Assembly (NCBI RefSeq): GCF_945605565.1
Contig: NZ_OX216966.1
Coordinates: 5,138,001-5,202,000 of the forward strand
Source: Paenibacillus dendritiformis
GTDB lineage: Bacteria; Bacillota; Bacilli; Paenibacillales; Paenibacillaceae
Reading direction: 5' to 3'
DNA length: 64,000 nt
Below are positions 17,081-27,000 of this stretch, one piece after another. Each line of letters opens with the position of its first letter. The first letter of the stretch is position 1. A program made the position numbers and the translations under genes. The notes under the pieces were generated by a model that was not told where the DNA came from, did not search any database, and was given only the letters and a program-made list of their open reading frames with translations.

Positions 17081-18382
17081 CTAGTTGGGCGGCTGGACTC
17101 CCACTCCTTGGTAATTGTAGCCCCAGGCCGCCATCTGCGCCGCATCCAGCATATTCCTTCCGTCGAACAGGAACGGCGTTCTCATCACGTCCCGAAGCCT
17201 ATCCCATTCCAATGCCGAATAGGCGGGCCATTCGGTGCAGATAACGGCAGCGTCGGCTCCTTGCAGCGCCTCCTCCGCCTCCAGGCATTGGGTCAGCCGC
17301 GCCGTTCGGACGGAGTCGGGAACGCGGGCGACAGGATCATGCACCTTCACTTCAGCCCCATGCTTCAGCAGATAGGAGATGACGGACAACGAAGGCGCTT
17401 CTCTCATATCGTCGGTACCCGGCTTGAACGCAAGGCCCAACACGGCTATTTTCCGTCCTTTCAGCGTATGCAGCTTCCGGCTCAGCCGCGTCATCAGGTA
17501 TATATATTGGGTGCGATTGATCTTAACGACCTTCTCCAGCAGCGTTAGACGTACGCCGTATTGACGGGCCGTATGCAGCAGCGCTTTGACATCTTTGGGG
17601 AAGCAGGAGCCGCCATACCCTATGCCGGCCCGCAGGAAGGAGCCGCCAATGCGCGAATCGAGTCCCATCCCTTCGGCAATGTCAGACACTTGCACGCCGC
17701 ATTGGTCGCACAACCGGGCAAGCTCGTTCATGAAGGAGATTTTGGCAGCAAGAAATGCGTTAGAGGCATACTTGATCATTTCTGCGGTAGCCGGTTCCGT
17801 ATGAAGGACAGGACAAGACATCGTATGATACAGTTGACGAACGATGCTTGCAGCTCTTTCCGATTGGCTGCCGATAATGATGCGGTCGGGGTGAAGCGCA
17901 TCGTGCAGCGCGCTCCCCTCTCTCAGAAATTCCGGGTTCGAGACGACGTCAAAAGGCTGCTCGGAGTGCTGGCTGCCTGCTATCCAGCCGGCCACCTTGC
18001 GGTTCGTCCCGACAGGCACGGTGCTTTTGACGACAATCACTTTATACTCCTGCATGAACTCGCCTATCTGTTCCGCCGCCTGCTGAATGTAGCTCAAATT
18101 CGCGCTCCCGTCGTTCCCGGACGGAGTCCCGACGCATAAAAACAAGATTTGATGATCTCGAATCGCCTGCTGCGCATCGGTATAGAAGCGTACATTTCCC
18201 GACTGAACATGCTTCAGCAGCAGCCCGTCCAATCCCGGTTCATAAAATGGAAGCTGTCCGTTCTGCATTGACTCCAGCTTCGCCTTGTCCGTGTCTATCC
18301 CAGACACTTTCCAGCCCAGCTCCGCAAAAGCCAAAGCCGTCGTTGCGCCGACATAACCGAGCCCTATTACCAAGATATTCAT
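17081..18382 (-). CDS. UDP-glucose 6-dehydrogenase family protein (YtcA-like)
   Basis: A 433-residue nucleotide-sugar dehydrogenase. The N-terminal Rossmann motif is VIGLGYVGATTALAFAELGW. KSTVPVGT and a catalytic cysteine in GYGGSCFPKDVKAL mark UDP-glucose/GDP-mannose dehydrogenases, and the C-terminal domain has LAFKPGTDDMREAPS. The reaction is oxidation of UDP-glucose to UDP-glucuronate with two NAD. Its ATG overlaps the stop of the nucleotidyltransferase gene by four bases, so substrate supply and oxidation are coupled. Probable role: uronic-acid precursors for spore-coat polysaccharide. Confidence 0.88.
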   Translation of the reverse strand: MNILVIGLGYVGATTALAFAELGWKVSGIDTDKAKLESMQNGQLPFYEPGLDGLLLKHVQSGNVRFYTDAQQAIRDHQILFLCVGTPSGNDGSANLSYIQQAAEQIGEFMQEYKVIVVKSTVPVGTNRKVAGWIAGSQHSEQPFDVVSNPEFLREGSALHDALHPDRIIIGSQSERAASIVRQLYHTMSCPVLHTEPATAEMIKYASNAFLAAKISFMNELARLCDQCGVQVSDIAEGMGLDSRIGGSFLRAGIGYGGSCFPKDVKALLHTARQYGVRLTLLEKVVKINRTQYIYLMTRLSRKLHTLKGRKIAVLGLAFKPGTDDMREAPSLSVISYLLKHGAEVKVHDPVARVPDSVRTARLTQCLEAEEALQGADAAVICTEWPAYSALEWDRLRDVMRTPFLFDGRNMLDAAQMAAWGYNYQGVGVQPPN

Positions 18383-19353
18383 TTATTCCACCTTCCAGAT
18401 GGTGTCGCGATGAAATGCCGGCTCGCGATCACGCTGTTCAGTTCGGAGTGCTCCATGCTCACATCTTCCAGCAAAATACTATTCTTCACATGACAATCAA
18501 TGAGACGGGCACGCGGGCCGATCGTGACATACGGACCTATCGTGCAATCGGTTAATTCACAGCTCGGATCCAATAAGACCGGCGGGATAATCCGGCATCC
18601 CGGATAATCATGTTCCCGGATCGGTTGCCCTGAACTCTCCAGTCCTTCCAATACCCAACGGTTCGCCTCCAACCAGCGCTCCGTCGTTCCGACGTCAGAA
18701 TGATTTTCGTCCGTTATGGAGTACGCTACGGAATGATGATGATCGATGAGCCATTGTATCGCATGAGTAATCTCATACTCTCCCCGGGGAGAAGGAGATA
18801 TGGAGTAAATCGCGCGGAAGATAGCGGGTGTGAAGACGTACGCCCCCAAGGACGCCAGGTTGGACTTGGGCCGCTCGGGCTTCTCCTCGAGCCCGATGAC
18901 AAGATCGCCCTTTACTTCGGCAATGCCATAGTCCTGCGGATACGCCACCCTGCCCAGCAGCATTCCGGCATCGCGGCCCTTGCGCTCTACCAAGTCACGC
19001 AGTCCGGACAGCGACTGAGCAATCAGGTTATCGCCCAGAAGAAGCATGAACCGGTCCGAAGCGATAAAGCTCTCTGCTTGCTTGACTGCGTCTGCAATAC
19101 CTAGCGGGATATCCTGATAGAGATAAGTCACCGTGATTCCCCATTGTTCACCATGTCCCAACCGTGCTTCGAACATCGCTTGGTGGTCGCGCTGGATAAC
19201 GATTCCAATTTCTTGGATGTTCAGTTCCACCAGTTTCTCAATGCAATAAAATAGAAGCGGTTTATTCGCTACGGGCAGAAGCGATTTTGGAGTATCCGAG
19301 GAGAATGGTTGAACTCTGGATCCTTTGCCAGCACAGAGGATTAATCCCTTCAT
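18379..19353 (-). CDS. Sugar-1-phosphate nucleotidyltransferase (YtdA-like)
   Basis: Start set at ATG 19353 after AAAGGAG, giving 324 residues; a longer frame to 19431 lacks support. The N-terminus LILCAGKGSRVQPFSSDTPK is the GxGxRxxP...K signature of nucleotidyltransferases. LLLGDNLI is the metal/nucleotide site. The last ~70 residues look like left-handed beta-helix turns (CELTDCTIGPYVTIGPRARL). It makes UDP- or dTDP-glucose from glucose-1-phosphate and NTP; UDP-glucose fits best because UDP-glucose dehydrogenase follows. First gene of the minus-strand coat-sugar operon. Confidence 0.85.
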   Translation of the reverse strand: MKGLILCAGKGSRVQPFSSDTPKSLLPVANKPLLFYCIEKLVELNIQEIGIVIQRDHQAMFEARLGHGEQWGITVTYLYQDIPLGIADAVKQAESFIASDRFMLLLGDNLIAQSLSGLRDLVERKGRDAGMLLGRVAYPQDYGIAEVKGDLVIGLEEKPERPKSNLASLGAYVFTPAIFRAIYSISPSPRGEYEITHAIQWLIDHHHSVAYSITDENHSDVGTTERWLEANRWVLEGLESSGQPIREHDYPGCRIIPPVLLDPSCELTDCTIGPYVTIGPRARLIDCHVKNSILLEDVSMEHSELNSVIASRHFIATPSGRWNK

Positions 19354-19591
19354 GACGATCGCTCCTTTATTCGTTACAGGCATACACCAGCTTATGCTCT
19401 CGTATTCTAGCAAGATAGGGCTTTTGTTCATTCATAGGGAAAATATACTTTTGTACATCTGGAACCCCGCGGTTAACAAGCGTTTTTTCCACTATCCCCC
19501 TCTCGCATTCGTCCATACCTTGTCTGGCGCCAGACATAGAATAGAGGGAAAGTAAATTATCATATTCATTCCAAGGAGAGGGTTGAGCGTA

Positions 19592-20287
19592 ATGAGCAAA
19601 TACGAAAATGTAAAAAAACAACTCGAAAATCTGGGAGGGTTCGATAGTATCGAGATTGAGTATAAGGGTGGAGAAGTCGTAGAGTTCGACGCCGATGGCG
19701 GAAGCCTCGACTCTTTCCTGAATGACATCGATTGGGACAAGGTCACGGATATCGACGTAGAGCTGGAAGGCGGGGAAAAGGTTGGCTTGGATTGGGATGG
19801 CGAGGACGACGAAGAAGATGAGGATGAGGAAGTGAAAGACAGCGGCGACGAAGACGAGGAAGACGAGGATGAAGATGACGAAGACAGCGACGAGGATGTA
19901 GACGCAGAAGACAGCGACGAGGAAGACGAGGATGTAGACGACGAAGACAGCGACGAGGAAGACGAGGATGAAGATGACGAAGGCAGCGACGAGGAAGACG
20001 AGGATGAAGACGACGAAGACAGTGACGAGGAAGACGAGGATGTAGACGCAGAAGACAGCGACGAGGAAGACGAGGATGAAGACGACGAAGACAGCGACGA
20101 GGAAGACGAGGATGTAGACGCCGAAGACAGTGACGAGGAAGACGAGGATGAAGACGACGAAGACAGCGACGAGGAAGACGAGGATGTAGACGCAGAAGAC
20201 AGCGACGAGGAAGATGAGGATGAAGACGACGAAGACAGCGACGAAGAAGACGAAGACGAAGATGAAGACGACGAAGACGATGACTAA
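19592..20287 (+). CDS. Very acidic Asp/Glu repeat protein
   Basis: ATG 19592 has AAGGAGAG 11-12 bases ahead; a TTG at 19583 is too close to the site. Residues ~1-75 form an ordinary small domain (KKQLENLGGFDSIEIEYKGG, then DIDVELEGGEKVGLDWDGED). From ~residue 78 to the end (~150 residues) the sequence is almost only Asp and Glu with Ser, built from 12-residue units such as DSDEEDEDVDAE and DSDEEDEDEDDE, each encoded by a 36-bp tandem repeat. No known family is recognised. The gene faces away from the coat-sugar operon and has its own terminator. An acidic tail of this size can bind calcium or the arginine-rich CotS tail encoded in the same cluster; both are guesses. Confidence 0.8.
   Translation: MSKYENVKKQLENLGGFDSIEIEYKGGEVVEFDADGGSLDSFLNDIDWDKVTDIDVELEGGEKVGLDWDGEDDEEDEDEEVKDSGDEDEEDEDEDDEDSDEDVDAEDSDEEDEDVDDEDSDEEDEDEDDEGSDEEDEDEDDEDSDEEDEDVDAEDSDEEDEDEDDEDSDEEDEDVDAEDSDEEDEDEDDEDSDEEDEDVDAEDSDEEDEDEDDEDSDEEDEDEDEDDEDDD
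19850..20275 (+). repeat. 36-bp tandem repeats encoding Asp/Glu-rich units
   Basis: GACAGCGACGAGGAAGACGA recurs about every 36 bases, alternating between units that end in GATGTAGACGCAGAA-type and GATGAAGACGACGAA-type sequence. Copy number is prone to change by slippage or unequal recombination. Confidence 0.85.
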
Positions 20288-20317
20288 TCCTTCCTTATGA
20301 TGGATACAGCAAGATCA

Positions 20318-20356
20318 AGCCTTTCTGAAGCGAGACTGCTCCAGAAAGGCTTTTTT
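20318..20356. terminator. Rho-independent terminator after acidic protein gene
   Basis: AGCCTTTCTG and CAGAAAGGCT pair across a 14-base loop, followed by six T on the plus strand. The convergent nitrilase-family gene ends at 20362. Confidence 0.85.
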
Positions 20357-20361
20357 CGTTT

Positions 20362-21003
20362 CTAACCACCGACCGTTACTTCCCCCGAATTCGGGATAAT
20401 GATGACATCATGCGTGTTGAAGTTGAGGATCCGGCTTCGGACATCGCTGTTCGAGATGAACACATCCTCCCCGCTGCTGTCGATGCAGTACGCGATCGGA
20501 AGCGAGACCTCGGAGTCGCGAAAGGAGCCGTCCGCATGGCTTGTCCCGATAATCATGGCACGGTTCGCTCGAGCGATCTGGCGCGCCGTCTCCACCCATT
20601 CGTCGAATTGCGCTTGACTGAACATGCCGACACCGATCGGGTGGACGATCAGATCCCGGCGTACGGACTCGTCGGCCGGCAGACCTTGCAGCACCAGCTC
20701 ATCGCAGAGCAGACATGCGATGCCCAGGCCGTCAAGCTCCGTAACGGCCCCCGCCTCGTACTTGGCCCGATCGAGAAGAATCTCCCCTTTGCGGTTAATG
20801 ATGATTGCCCGATCCTTCGGTTTTTTGTGCCCTGAAATGATGCTTGTACCGAAGGCGCTTGCCAGGCGGCAAGCCTGATCCACATGATCGTTCAAGTACC
20901 CTTCCGGGTACAGTACGATATCTGCCTCGGGATGACTCCGCAATTCCGCTTCCAGCTGTTCAATGGAAGCTTCCAGCTTCGGCTGCCCAATCAATATTTT
21001 CAT
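20362..21003 (-). CDS. Carbon-nitrogen hydrolase (nitrilase superfamily)
   Basis: A 213-residue protein, short for the family (usually 250-300). ATG 21003 is nine bases from AAGGGGA; a GTG two codons earlier is possible. The Glu-Lys-Cys triad can be traced: YPEGYLN (Glu), LDRAKYEAG (Lys) and IACLLCDELV (Cys). The C-terminal part is compact (IIGTSHADGSF). It probably hydrolyses an amide or nitrile of unknown identity. No operon partner is evident; it is isolated between a terminator and uppP. Confidence 0.75.
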   Translation of the reverse strand: MKILIGQPKLEASIEQLEAELRSHPEADIVLYPEGYLNDHVDQACRLASAFGTSIISGHKKPKDRAIIINRKGEILLDRAKYEAGAVTELDGLGIACLLCDELVLQGLPADESVRRDLIVHPIGVGMFSQAQFDEWVETARQIARANRAMIIGTSHADGSFRDSEVSLPIAYCIDSSGEDVFISNSDVRSRILNFNTHDVIIIPNSGEVTVGG

Positions 21004-21171
21004 CGTCACTCTCCCCTTCTCTCGAGCGTAGCTGACACTTAATCTGATTCTACATGACGATCCCGCTCAATGGAAATAAAGGAATTATTCTCTTGATGGG
21101 GACCGCAGCCAGGCGCAAAAAAATGCCTTGACCGCATCCCTTTGGTCGCTGCAGCCAAGACATTCGTTAGA

Positions 21172-21999
21172 TTATAGAAAGACGAAAAAAATCACCGCCG
21201 CCAACACCAAGCGGTAAATGGCGAATGGAACGAGCTTGATGCGGTTGATCAGCTTCAGGAAAAAACGGATGGAAATCAGGGCGAACACGAAGGCGCTGAT
21301 AAATCCGATGATGAAGAACGGCACGGCTTCCATCGTAATGGAATCCCAGCTCTTCAGCAGCGACAGGAAGCTCGCTCCCGCCATAATCGGCACCGCCATA
21401 ATGAACGTGAAATCGGCCGCCGCGCGATGGCTCATCCCGGCTAGCACGCCGCCGGAAATGGTCGACCCGGAACGGGAAAAACCCGGCCACAGGGACAGAC
21501 ATTGAATCAAGCCGACGGAGAAGGCTTGTCCGTACGTAATCTGATCGACCGTCTCCGCCCTCGGGCGGCGCGGCCGGAACCAGTCTGCCGCGATCATGAG
21601 AATGGCCCCCAGCACGAGACCGACGACGACGGTCTTGGTCGAGAACAAATACTCATCGATATAGTCGTTGAAGAGCACGCCGAGGACACCGGCCGGAATG
21701 AGCCCGACGATCACCTGCAGCAGGTTCAGTCTCGGCTCGAACGGCGACCTCTCCTTCCTGCGGTTCAATCCGAGCAAGCTCATGAAGCGCCCCCACATGA
21801 CCACGACAACCGCCAAGATGGATCCCAACTGGATGACGATCTTGAACGTATTGGCCACCGCGGGCGAGAACAGCTCTTTCGATTGGAACAAGAAATCATC
21901 GACGATAATCATATGACCGGTGGAAGACACCGGCGCGAACTCCGTAAGGCCTTCCACGAGACCCAAGACGAAGGCCACAAATGATTCCCACAAATTCAA
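21172..21999 (-). CDS. uppP: Undecaprenyl-diphosphatase UppP/BacA
   Basis: A 275-residue polytopic membrane protein. Start is TTG 21999, about nine bases after GGGGAGAG. The diagnostic motifs are present: EGLTEFAPVSSTGHM near residue 17 and LWPGFSRSGSTISGG near 170, which form the active site. It dephosphorylates undecaprenyl pyrophosphate at the outer membrane face, recycling the lipid carrier for peptidoglycan and surface glycans, and usually gives bacitracin tolerance. Monocistronic here as far as visible. Confidence 0.93.
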   Translation of the reverse strand: MNLWESFVAFVLGLVEGLTEFAPVSSTGHMIIVDDFLFQSKELFSPAVANTFKIVIQLGSILAVVVVMWGRFMSLLGLNRRKERSPFEPRLNLLQVIVGLIPAGVLGVLFNDYIDEYLFSTKTVVVGLVLGAILMIAADWFRPRRPRAETVDQITYGQAFSVGLIQCLSLWPGFSRSGSTISGGVLAGMSHRAAADFTFIMAVPIMAGASFLSLLKSWDSITMEAVPFFIIGFISAFVFALISIRFFLKLINRIKLVPFAIYRLVLAAVIFFVFL

Positions 22000-22243
22000 A
22001 AATATTCACTCTCCCCGGCCACTTCTGAGCCGTAACAAAATAATAGAATAGCAGCTTGATGCACCGTTCCGGCACAGCTTGATCGCGGCTTGCGCATGAG
22101 GCTGCGAACCTGCAAGATGACCGATGAGTTCCGAACCGCATCCATCCCCATGCTGCGCGGCACGATGCCAGAATCCAAATGTACAGCAAAAATGATTGGC
22201 ACGCAAGACAAGAATTCACTGCCGCTCTAGGGGGCAATGCCAT

Positions 22244-23113
22244 TTATGGAAGAACCAGATTGCATGTCGGGCTCTCCTCATCGAACAGCTTCAGGTCCAG
22301 CAGCAGCTTGCGGGCAAGCTCCACATGCCCGTGCTGATTCGGATGAATAGCATCATTCAGCCAGTCGGCGCGCAGCCGCGCTTGCTCCGGCTGCTTGGTC
22401 ATCCAGTGGGCATAATGATCAATGAGCACGGTATGCTCCTCCAACGCGATCTCCCGGACGATATGTACATAATGGCTAAGATCCGATCTTGTCGTGGCTT
22501 CCGCCTCGAAGATCGGATTCGGCGTCTGCAGCACGGGAATCGCGCCGAGATCGCGAATTCGCTGAATCACCCGAACGAAGCTGCCACGGAACTTCCCTCT
22601 TCCCGCCGGCCCGCTCGTGCAGTCATTCATCCCCAGCATCAAGAATACCGCATCTGGCTGGAATCTTGCGATTCTATCGGCAAATCCCCGCTCGATATCT
22701 TGAATCGTATGGCCGCTGATTCCCGTATTGATGACAACATCGTGGAAGCGCTGCAGCTCCCACCGGATTCTTTCCTGAATATGCTCCACGTAATTGCGCA
22801 TGCCATTCGTATGCAATGGCCCATGGGTAATGCTGTCCCCCGTGAACAGCCATACACGAGGCTTGTCCCCGCTCAACATCTTGAATAAGCTCTCCCCGTC
22901 TGGCGTCATCTTCCGCTCCCCCTCTTCCTGAAATGCGATCGGCAGTTCCGAACCCGTTCCTTCGCGCTGCCACGAAATCACTGTCATTGTACCTGTTTCC
23001 GGTCCACGTGGCAATGAGACAGCATGGAAGCGGAGATCCGTCCGCTTCGGCTGCTCCGGCCCGGCGGATGCCGGGCCGGGACGCTTCCTCTCCCATCGGT
23101 CATACGATGCCAT
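22244..23113 (-). CDS. SGNH/GDSL hydrolase
   Basis: SGNH hydrolase blocks are clear: LFTGDSITHG (Ser), INTGISGHT (Gly), MLGMNDCTS (Asn) and NDAIHPNQHGH (Asp/His). The frame opens at 23113 (289 residues), but a better ribosome site (GAGGGGGAG) precedes ATG 22909, which would give 221 residues starting 20 or so residues before the GDS block as is usual. No signal peptide. Typical substrates are acyl or acetyl esters on sugars or lipids; not predictable here. The small cysteine-containing protein gene lies 24 bp upstream. Confidence 0.8.
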   Translation of the reverse strand: MASYDRWERKRPGPASAGPEQPKRTDLRFHAVSLPRGPETGTMTVISWQREGTGSELPIAFQEEGERKMTPDGESLFKMLSGDKPRVWLFTGDSITHGPLHTNGMRNYVEHIQERIRWELQRFHDVVINTGISGHTIQDIERGFADRIARFQPDAVFLMLGMNDCTSGPAGRGKFRGSFVRVIQRIRDLGAIPVLQTPNPIFEAEATTRSDLSHYVHIVREIALEEHTVLIDHYAHWMTKQPEQARLRADWLNDAIHPNQHGHVELARKLLLDLKLFDEESPTCNLVLP

Positions 23114-23137
23114 TCCGATGCCGACAGCAGCTTCGGT

Positions 23138-23392
23138 TCACCACAGCTGGAACCGGTCGATATGCTCGTAGACGGGTAAGCCACTGTTGACTTTTTTCCA
23201 TACCGCCTTGTCATCCTTTATCATGCGCCGCGAATATTTATATTGGCTGCTGCCTCTACCGACCTTCTTATTGCACATCCCCAGTTGAATTTTCTCGCCG
23301 AGCATCGGCTCGATATAAATCGCGTGTTCAAATATCCAATCTTCAGCACCACATTCTTCGTGTAGCTGGGAACATACGATGCAATAAAACAC
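23138..23392 (-). CDS. Small hypothetical protein with paired cysteines
   Basis: Start at GTG 23392, eight bases after AAGGAGG, giving 84 residues; a GTG two codons earlier is possible. The sequence has cysteines in FYCIVCSQLHEECG and another in LGMCNKK, suggesting a metal site, and ends in IDRFQLW. I do not recognise the family. Probably co-transcribed with the SGNH hydrolase downstream. Confidence 0.5.
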   Translation of the reverse strand: MFYCIVCSQLHEECGAEDWIFEHAIYIEPMLGEKIQLGMCNKKVGRGSSQYKYSRRMIKDDKAVWKKVNSGLPVYEHIDRFQLW

Positions 23393-24035
23393 AGCCACGA
23401 CCTCCTTATCTCCGTAGATACTCTGAGAATTCCATTGCTGCCACGATACGGGCCCGCGCCGTCCATCGTTACGATGCTGCGCCCGCTCAACGGCCCGCCC
23501 TGGGATTGCGACGGATTCAAGTGTTGCTATATAGTACAGCAAATGTTGAGAAAGTGTGCATATTTCCCCCTGCCCGTTGCAAATAAATCAACAAAACGTT
23601 CATTGGAAGCAATTCTGTTGACTTTTGCTCAACAATGTAAGGACGAAGTCCCAGATCGCTGTTGTAGACGGAGCACATGCATAGTAACCGTTCCAGTTGG
23701 CGATGCTGCCGGGTCCTACATTTTAAACGACAAAATTCGACAAGTCGTTTCTGTCTTCACCGGATTGCCTTCGGGTACTTCGGGAGCACCTGCAAATCAA
23801 GGGATAACGATGGGAAAAGGAAAGCTGGTGATCAGCTTCTCATCCGGAAGGAAACCCTTCCTCGCCTTCCTTTTCATCCCGCTTTCGGGAACTTTTTATA
23901 GAGACGATGGCACTATTAGCCGAAAAAAACGGGAATTTTGCTGCATGTCAATCCATTTGCGGCCCGCCGATATTTAGCATTGTCGTTCATCAACAGGAAA
24001 ATGAACGAACATGCATAAGGGGGATGTTGCACAAG
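23393..24035. other. Intergenic region upstream of collagenase
   Basis: About 640 bases between divergent genes. Open frames here have unconvincing composition. A short inverted repeat, GTTGA-N7-TCAAC, lies around 23616-23633. I see no certain promoter or riboswitch. Confidence 0.4.
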
Positions 24036-27000
24036 ATGAGACAACAAGCATGGATGAGATGGGCTTCGATTTTGCTGGCGGCGGCCATCGCCGCAGGAAG
24101 TCCGGCAGGCTTCGCCGCCGCTCAATCGAAGGGGACGCTCCCGGTTGAAGTAGTAACGGAGCCGAGAGCCGCCAGCGCCTTGGCGATGGAGGAGCTTACG
24201 CCGTTCGCTGCGCCGCTGGGCGTTGACGGAGAGCTTCCAGGCGAGGCGGCAGAGATTGCAGATGCCGGACTCTCTGAGCCGCAGCCGCGGCCGCTGAAGA
24301 GCGAAGCGCGCACAGACGGCCAGTACAGCATGGCGGAACTGAATTCGCTCTCGTATGAGGAGCTTACGGATCTGCTCGTTCGCATTGAATGGCATAAGAT
24401 TCCCGAGCTTTTCAAATACAACGACGATACCCGCCGTTTTTACGAGGATGAGAACCGTTTCCAAGCGATTGTGGATCGGCTGCAAGAAAGCGGAACGCGG
24501 TTCACGCCGGAGGACGATCAAGGCATTCCGACATTAGTGGAGGTGCTCCGATCCGGCTATTACCTCGGATATTACAACAAGGAGCTGGCCCGGATTAATG
24601 AACCGGCATTCCGGGACAAGATGCTCCCTGCCATCAAGGCGATTATCGATAACCCGGCCTTTGCTTGGGGCAACGACTTACAGAACAAGGTTATCGGAGC
24701 GACAGGCAGAATGATCTCCAATTCTACCACCGATCCGGATACCGTGAAGCGATTGACAGGGCTTCTTCAGAGCTTCAACGACCGTGCGGATGCCTTGTCC
24801 GGTGATTACGAGGCTTCCAGTGCATTCTACGAGGTGATGAAGGGTGTCGGTTATGTGCTGATGTGGCGCATGAACGAACCGGACCGGGAAGCTGCGTTCA
24901 AGGGAAGCATCGACGGCTATTTGGAGCAGCTGTTCCGGATGGCGCAGCATGGACCTGCATCGGCGGACAAGGTGTGGCTGACGAATAACGCCATTTACTA
25001 CACCGGTTCGCTCGGCCGTTATTACAGCGAGCCGCAGCAGGTGAACCGGGTGCTGACCGATGTCATGCAGACCGCGCCGGCGCTGGGCGAGATCTACTTC
25101 GTGGCTGCCGATCAGATTGACCAGCACTATGCGGGAACAGATGCTTCCGGCCGCCGGATCGATATGAACGACTTGAAGCAGCGCGGGAAGGAACGCTATT
25201 TGCCGCAGCGGGTCGAGTTCGATGACGGCCGCTTCGTATTCCGGACGGGCGGCCAGCTGAGCGAGGAACAGCTTCAGCGCTTATATTGGGCGGCCAAGGA
25301 GGTTCAAGCCCAATTCCATCGCGTCATCGGCAGCGATCAGCCATTGGAGACGGGAAATCCGGATGATGTGCTGACGGTCGTCATTTACAACAATCCGGAC
25401 GAATACCGGATGAACCGGTATTTGTACGGGTACGACACCGACAACGGCGGCATATACATTGAACCCGACGGCACGTTCTTTACGTATGATCGGACGATTG
25501 ACCAGAGTATTTATAGTCTGGAAGAGCTGTTCCGCCATGAATTTACCCATTACCTCCAGGGCCGGTACGAGGTGCCGGGCATGTGGGGCCAGGGGCCGCT
25601 GTATAAAACTGGACGCATGCAATGGTTTGATGAAGGCGGCGCCGAGTTCTTCGCCGGAGCTACGCGGACGGAAGGGATTCAGCCCCGCAAGTCGGTCGTC
25701 GGCAATCTGCGCCATGACGGTCCGGGGGAGCGCTTTACCGTCTCGGATACGGTGAATTCCCAGTACGGGACATGGAAATTTTATGATTATTCCTTTGCGT
25801 TGTACGATTACTTGTACCATCAAGATTTTAGGACGATGGATCGCATTCATCAGGCCATCCGGTTCAACGATGCGCCCGCTTATGAAGGACAGCTTGCGGC
25901 AATAAGCGGAGATACGCGCATGAATGATGCTTACCAACGCTCGATTGAGGCGCAGGTCGCCCGCTATGACAGCTTGACGGTTCCGCTCGTCTCGGATGAT
26001 TATTTGCTGGCGCCTGATCCGAAGCCGGCGCGGGAAATTTATAGCGAAATCGCGGCGGTGGCCGGCTTGAAGGATACGAGCGCAACGGAGCGGGAATCGC
26101 GCTTCTTCCGGTCCTTCGAGCTTCGCGGCACGTACATCGGAAGCGCCGCTGCGGGGAAAGAGCAAGATTGGCAGACGATGAACAGCTTGACGGACGGCTT
26201 CTTGCAAGCTTTATCGGATCAGCCATGGAACGGATATAAGACCGTCACCGCATACTTTACCAATTACCGCGTGGACGATGAAGGACGATTCGTCTATGAT
26301 GTCGTGTTCCATGGCAGGCTTCCCGCAGACGGGGAATCTGGCGAGAATCCGGACGACAACGGCGGAAAATTGCCGGATGGAGGCAACGGGAATGAGGGCA
26401 ACGAGGGAGCCGAGGATGGCGGTCATGACGGCGGACAACCGAATGCGGACCATGAACCGAATGATTCCTGGGAACAGGCCGTTCCGTTGGATGGGACGGG
26501 CAATCCGGTATCCGGCAAGCTGAGCGATACAGATCGGGTTGATGTTTACCGCTTCGATGCCGTGAAGGCGGAACAATGGACGATTGAATTGGAAACGGAA
26601 CAGGCGCAAAGTGCCGCCTGGGTACTCTACCATGAGGCTAATCTGAATGACTATGCCGCCTACCCGACGCAAGTGGAGGGAACGAGCGTAGCCGGTTCCG
26701 TAGAGGCTGTGCCGGGAACCTATTATGTGTATGTATATACGGTGGGGAACGGAGAGCAGTCCTATCGCTTGGTCGTCCAGCCGGGAACAGGCCAAGAACA
26801 GGAGCCGGAGCTTCCTACGTTCGAGGAGACCGAGCCGAACGATACGCCTGAGACGGCCAATGGGCCGATTCCGGCAGGCCGGCCTGTCATTGGGACCCTC
26901 AATGGCAGTGATAAGCAGGATGTGTTCATCATTGACGTGGACCAACCGGCGGAGCTTCAGATTGAGTTGGAGCGGCGGCTTGGTTCCGGCGTGAATTGGA

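Noticed and set aside
19850..20275. CRISPR-like regular repeat spacing
   Set aside because: The 36-bp periodicity is contiguous coding repeat without variable spacers.
23435..23977. A 180-residue plus-strand frame upstream of the collagenase
   Set aside because: Irregular composition, no ribosome site, and it runs into the collagenase leader in another frame.
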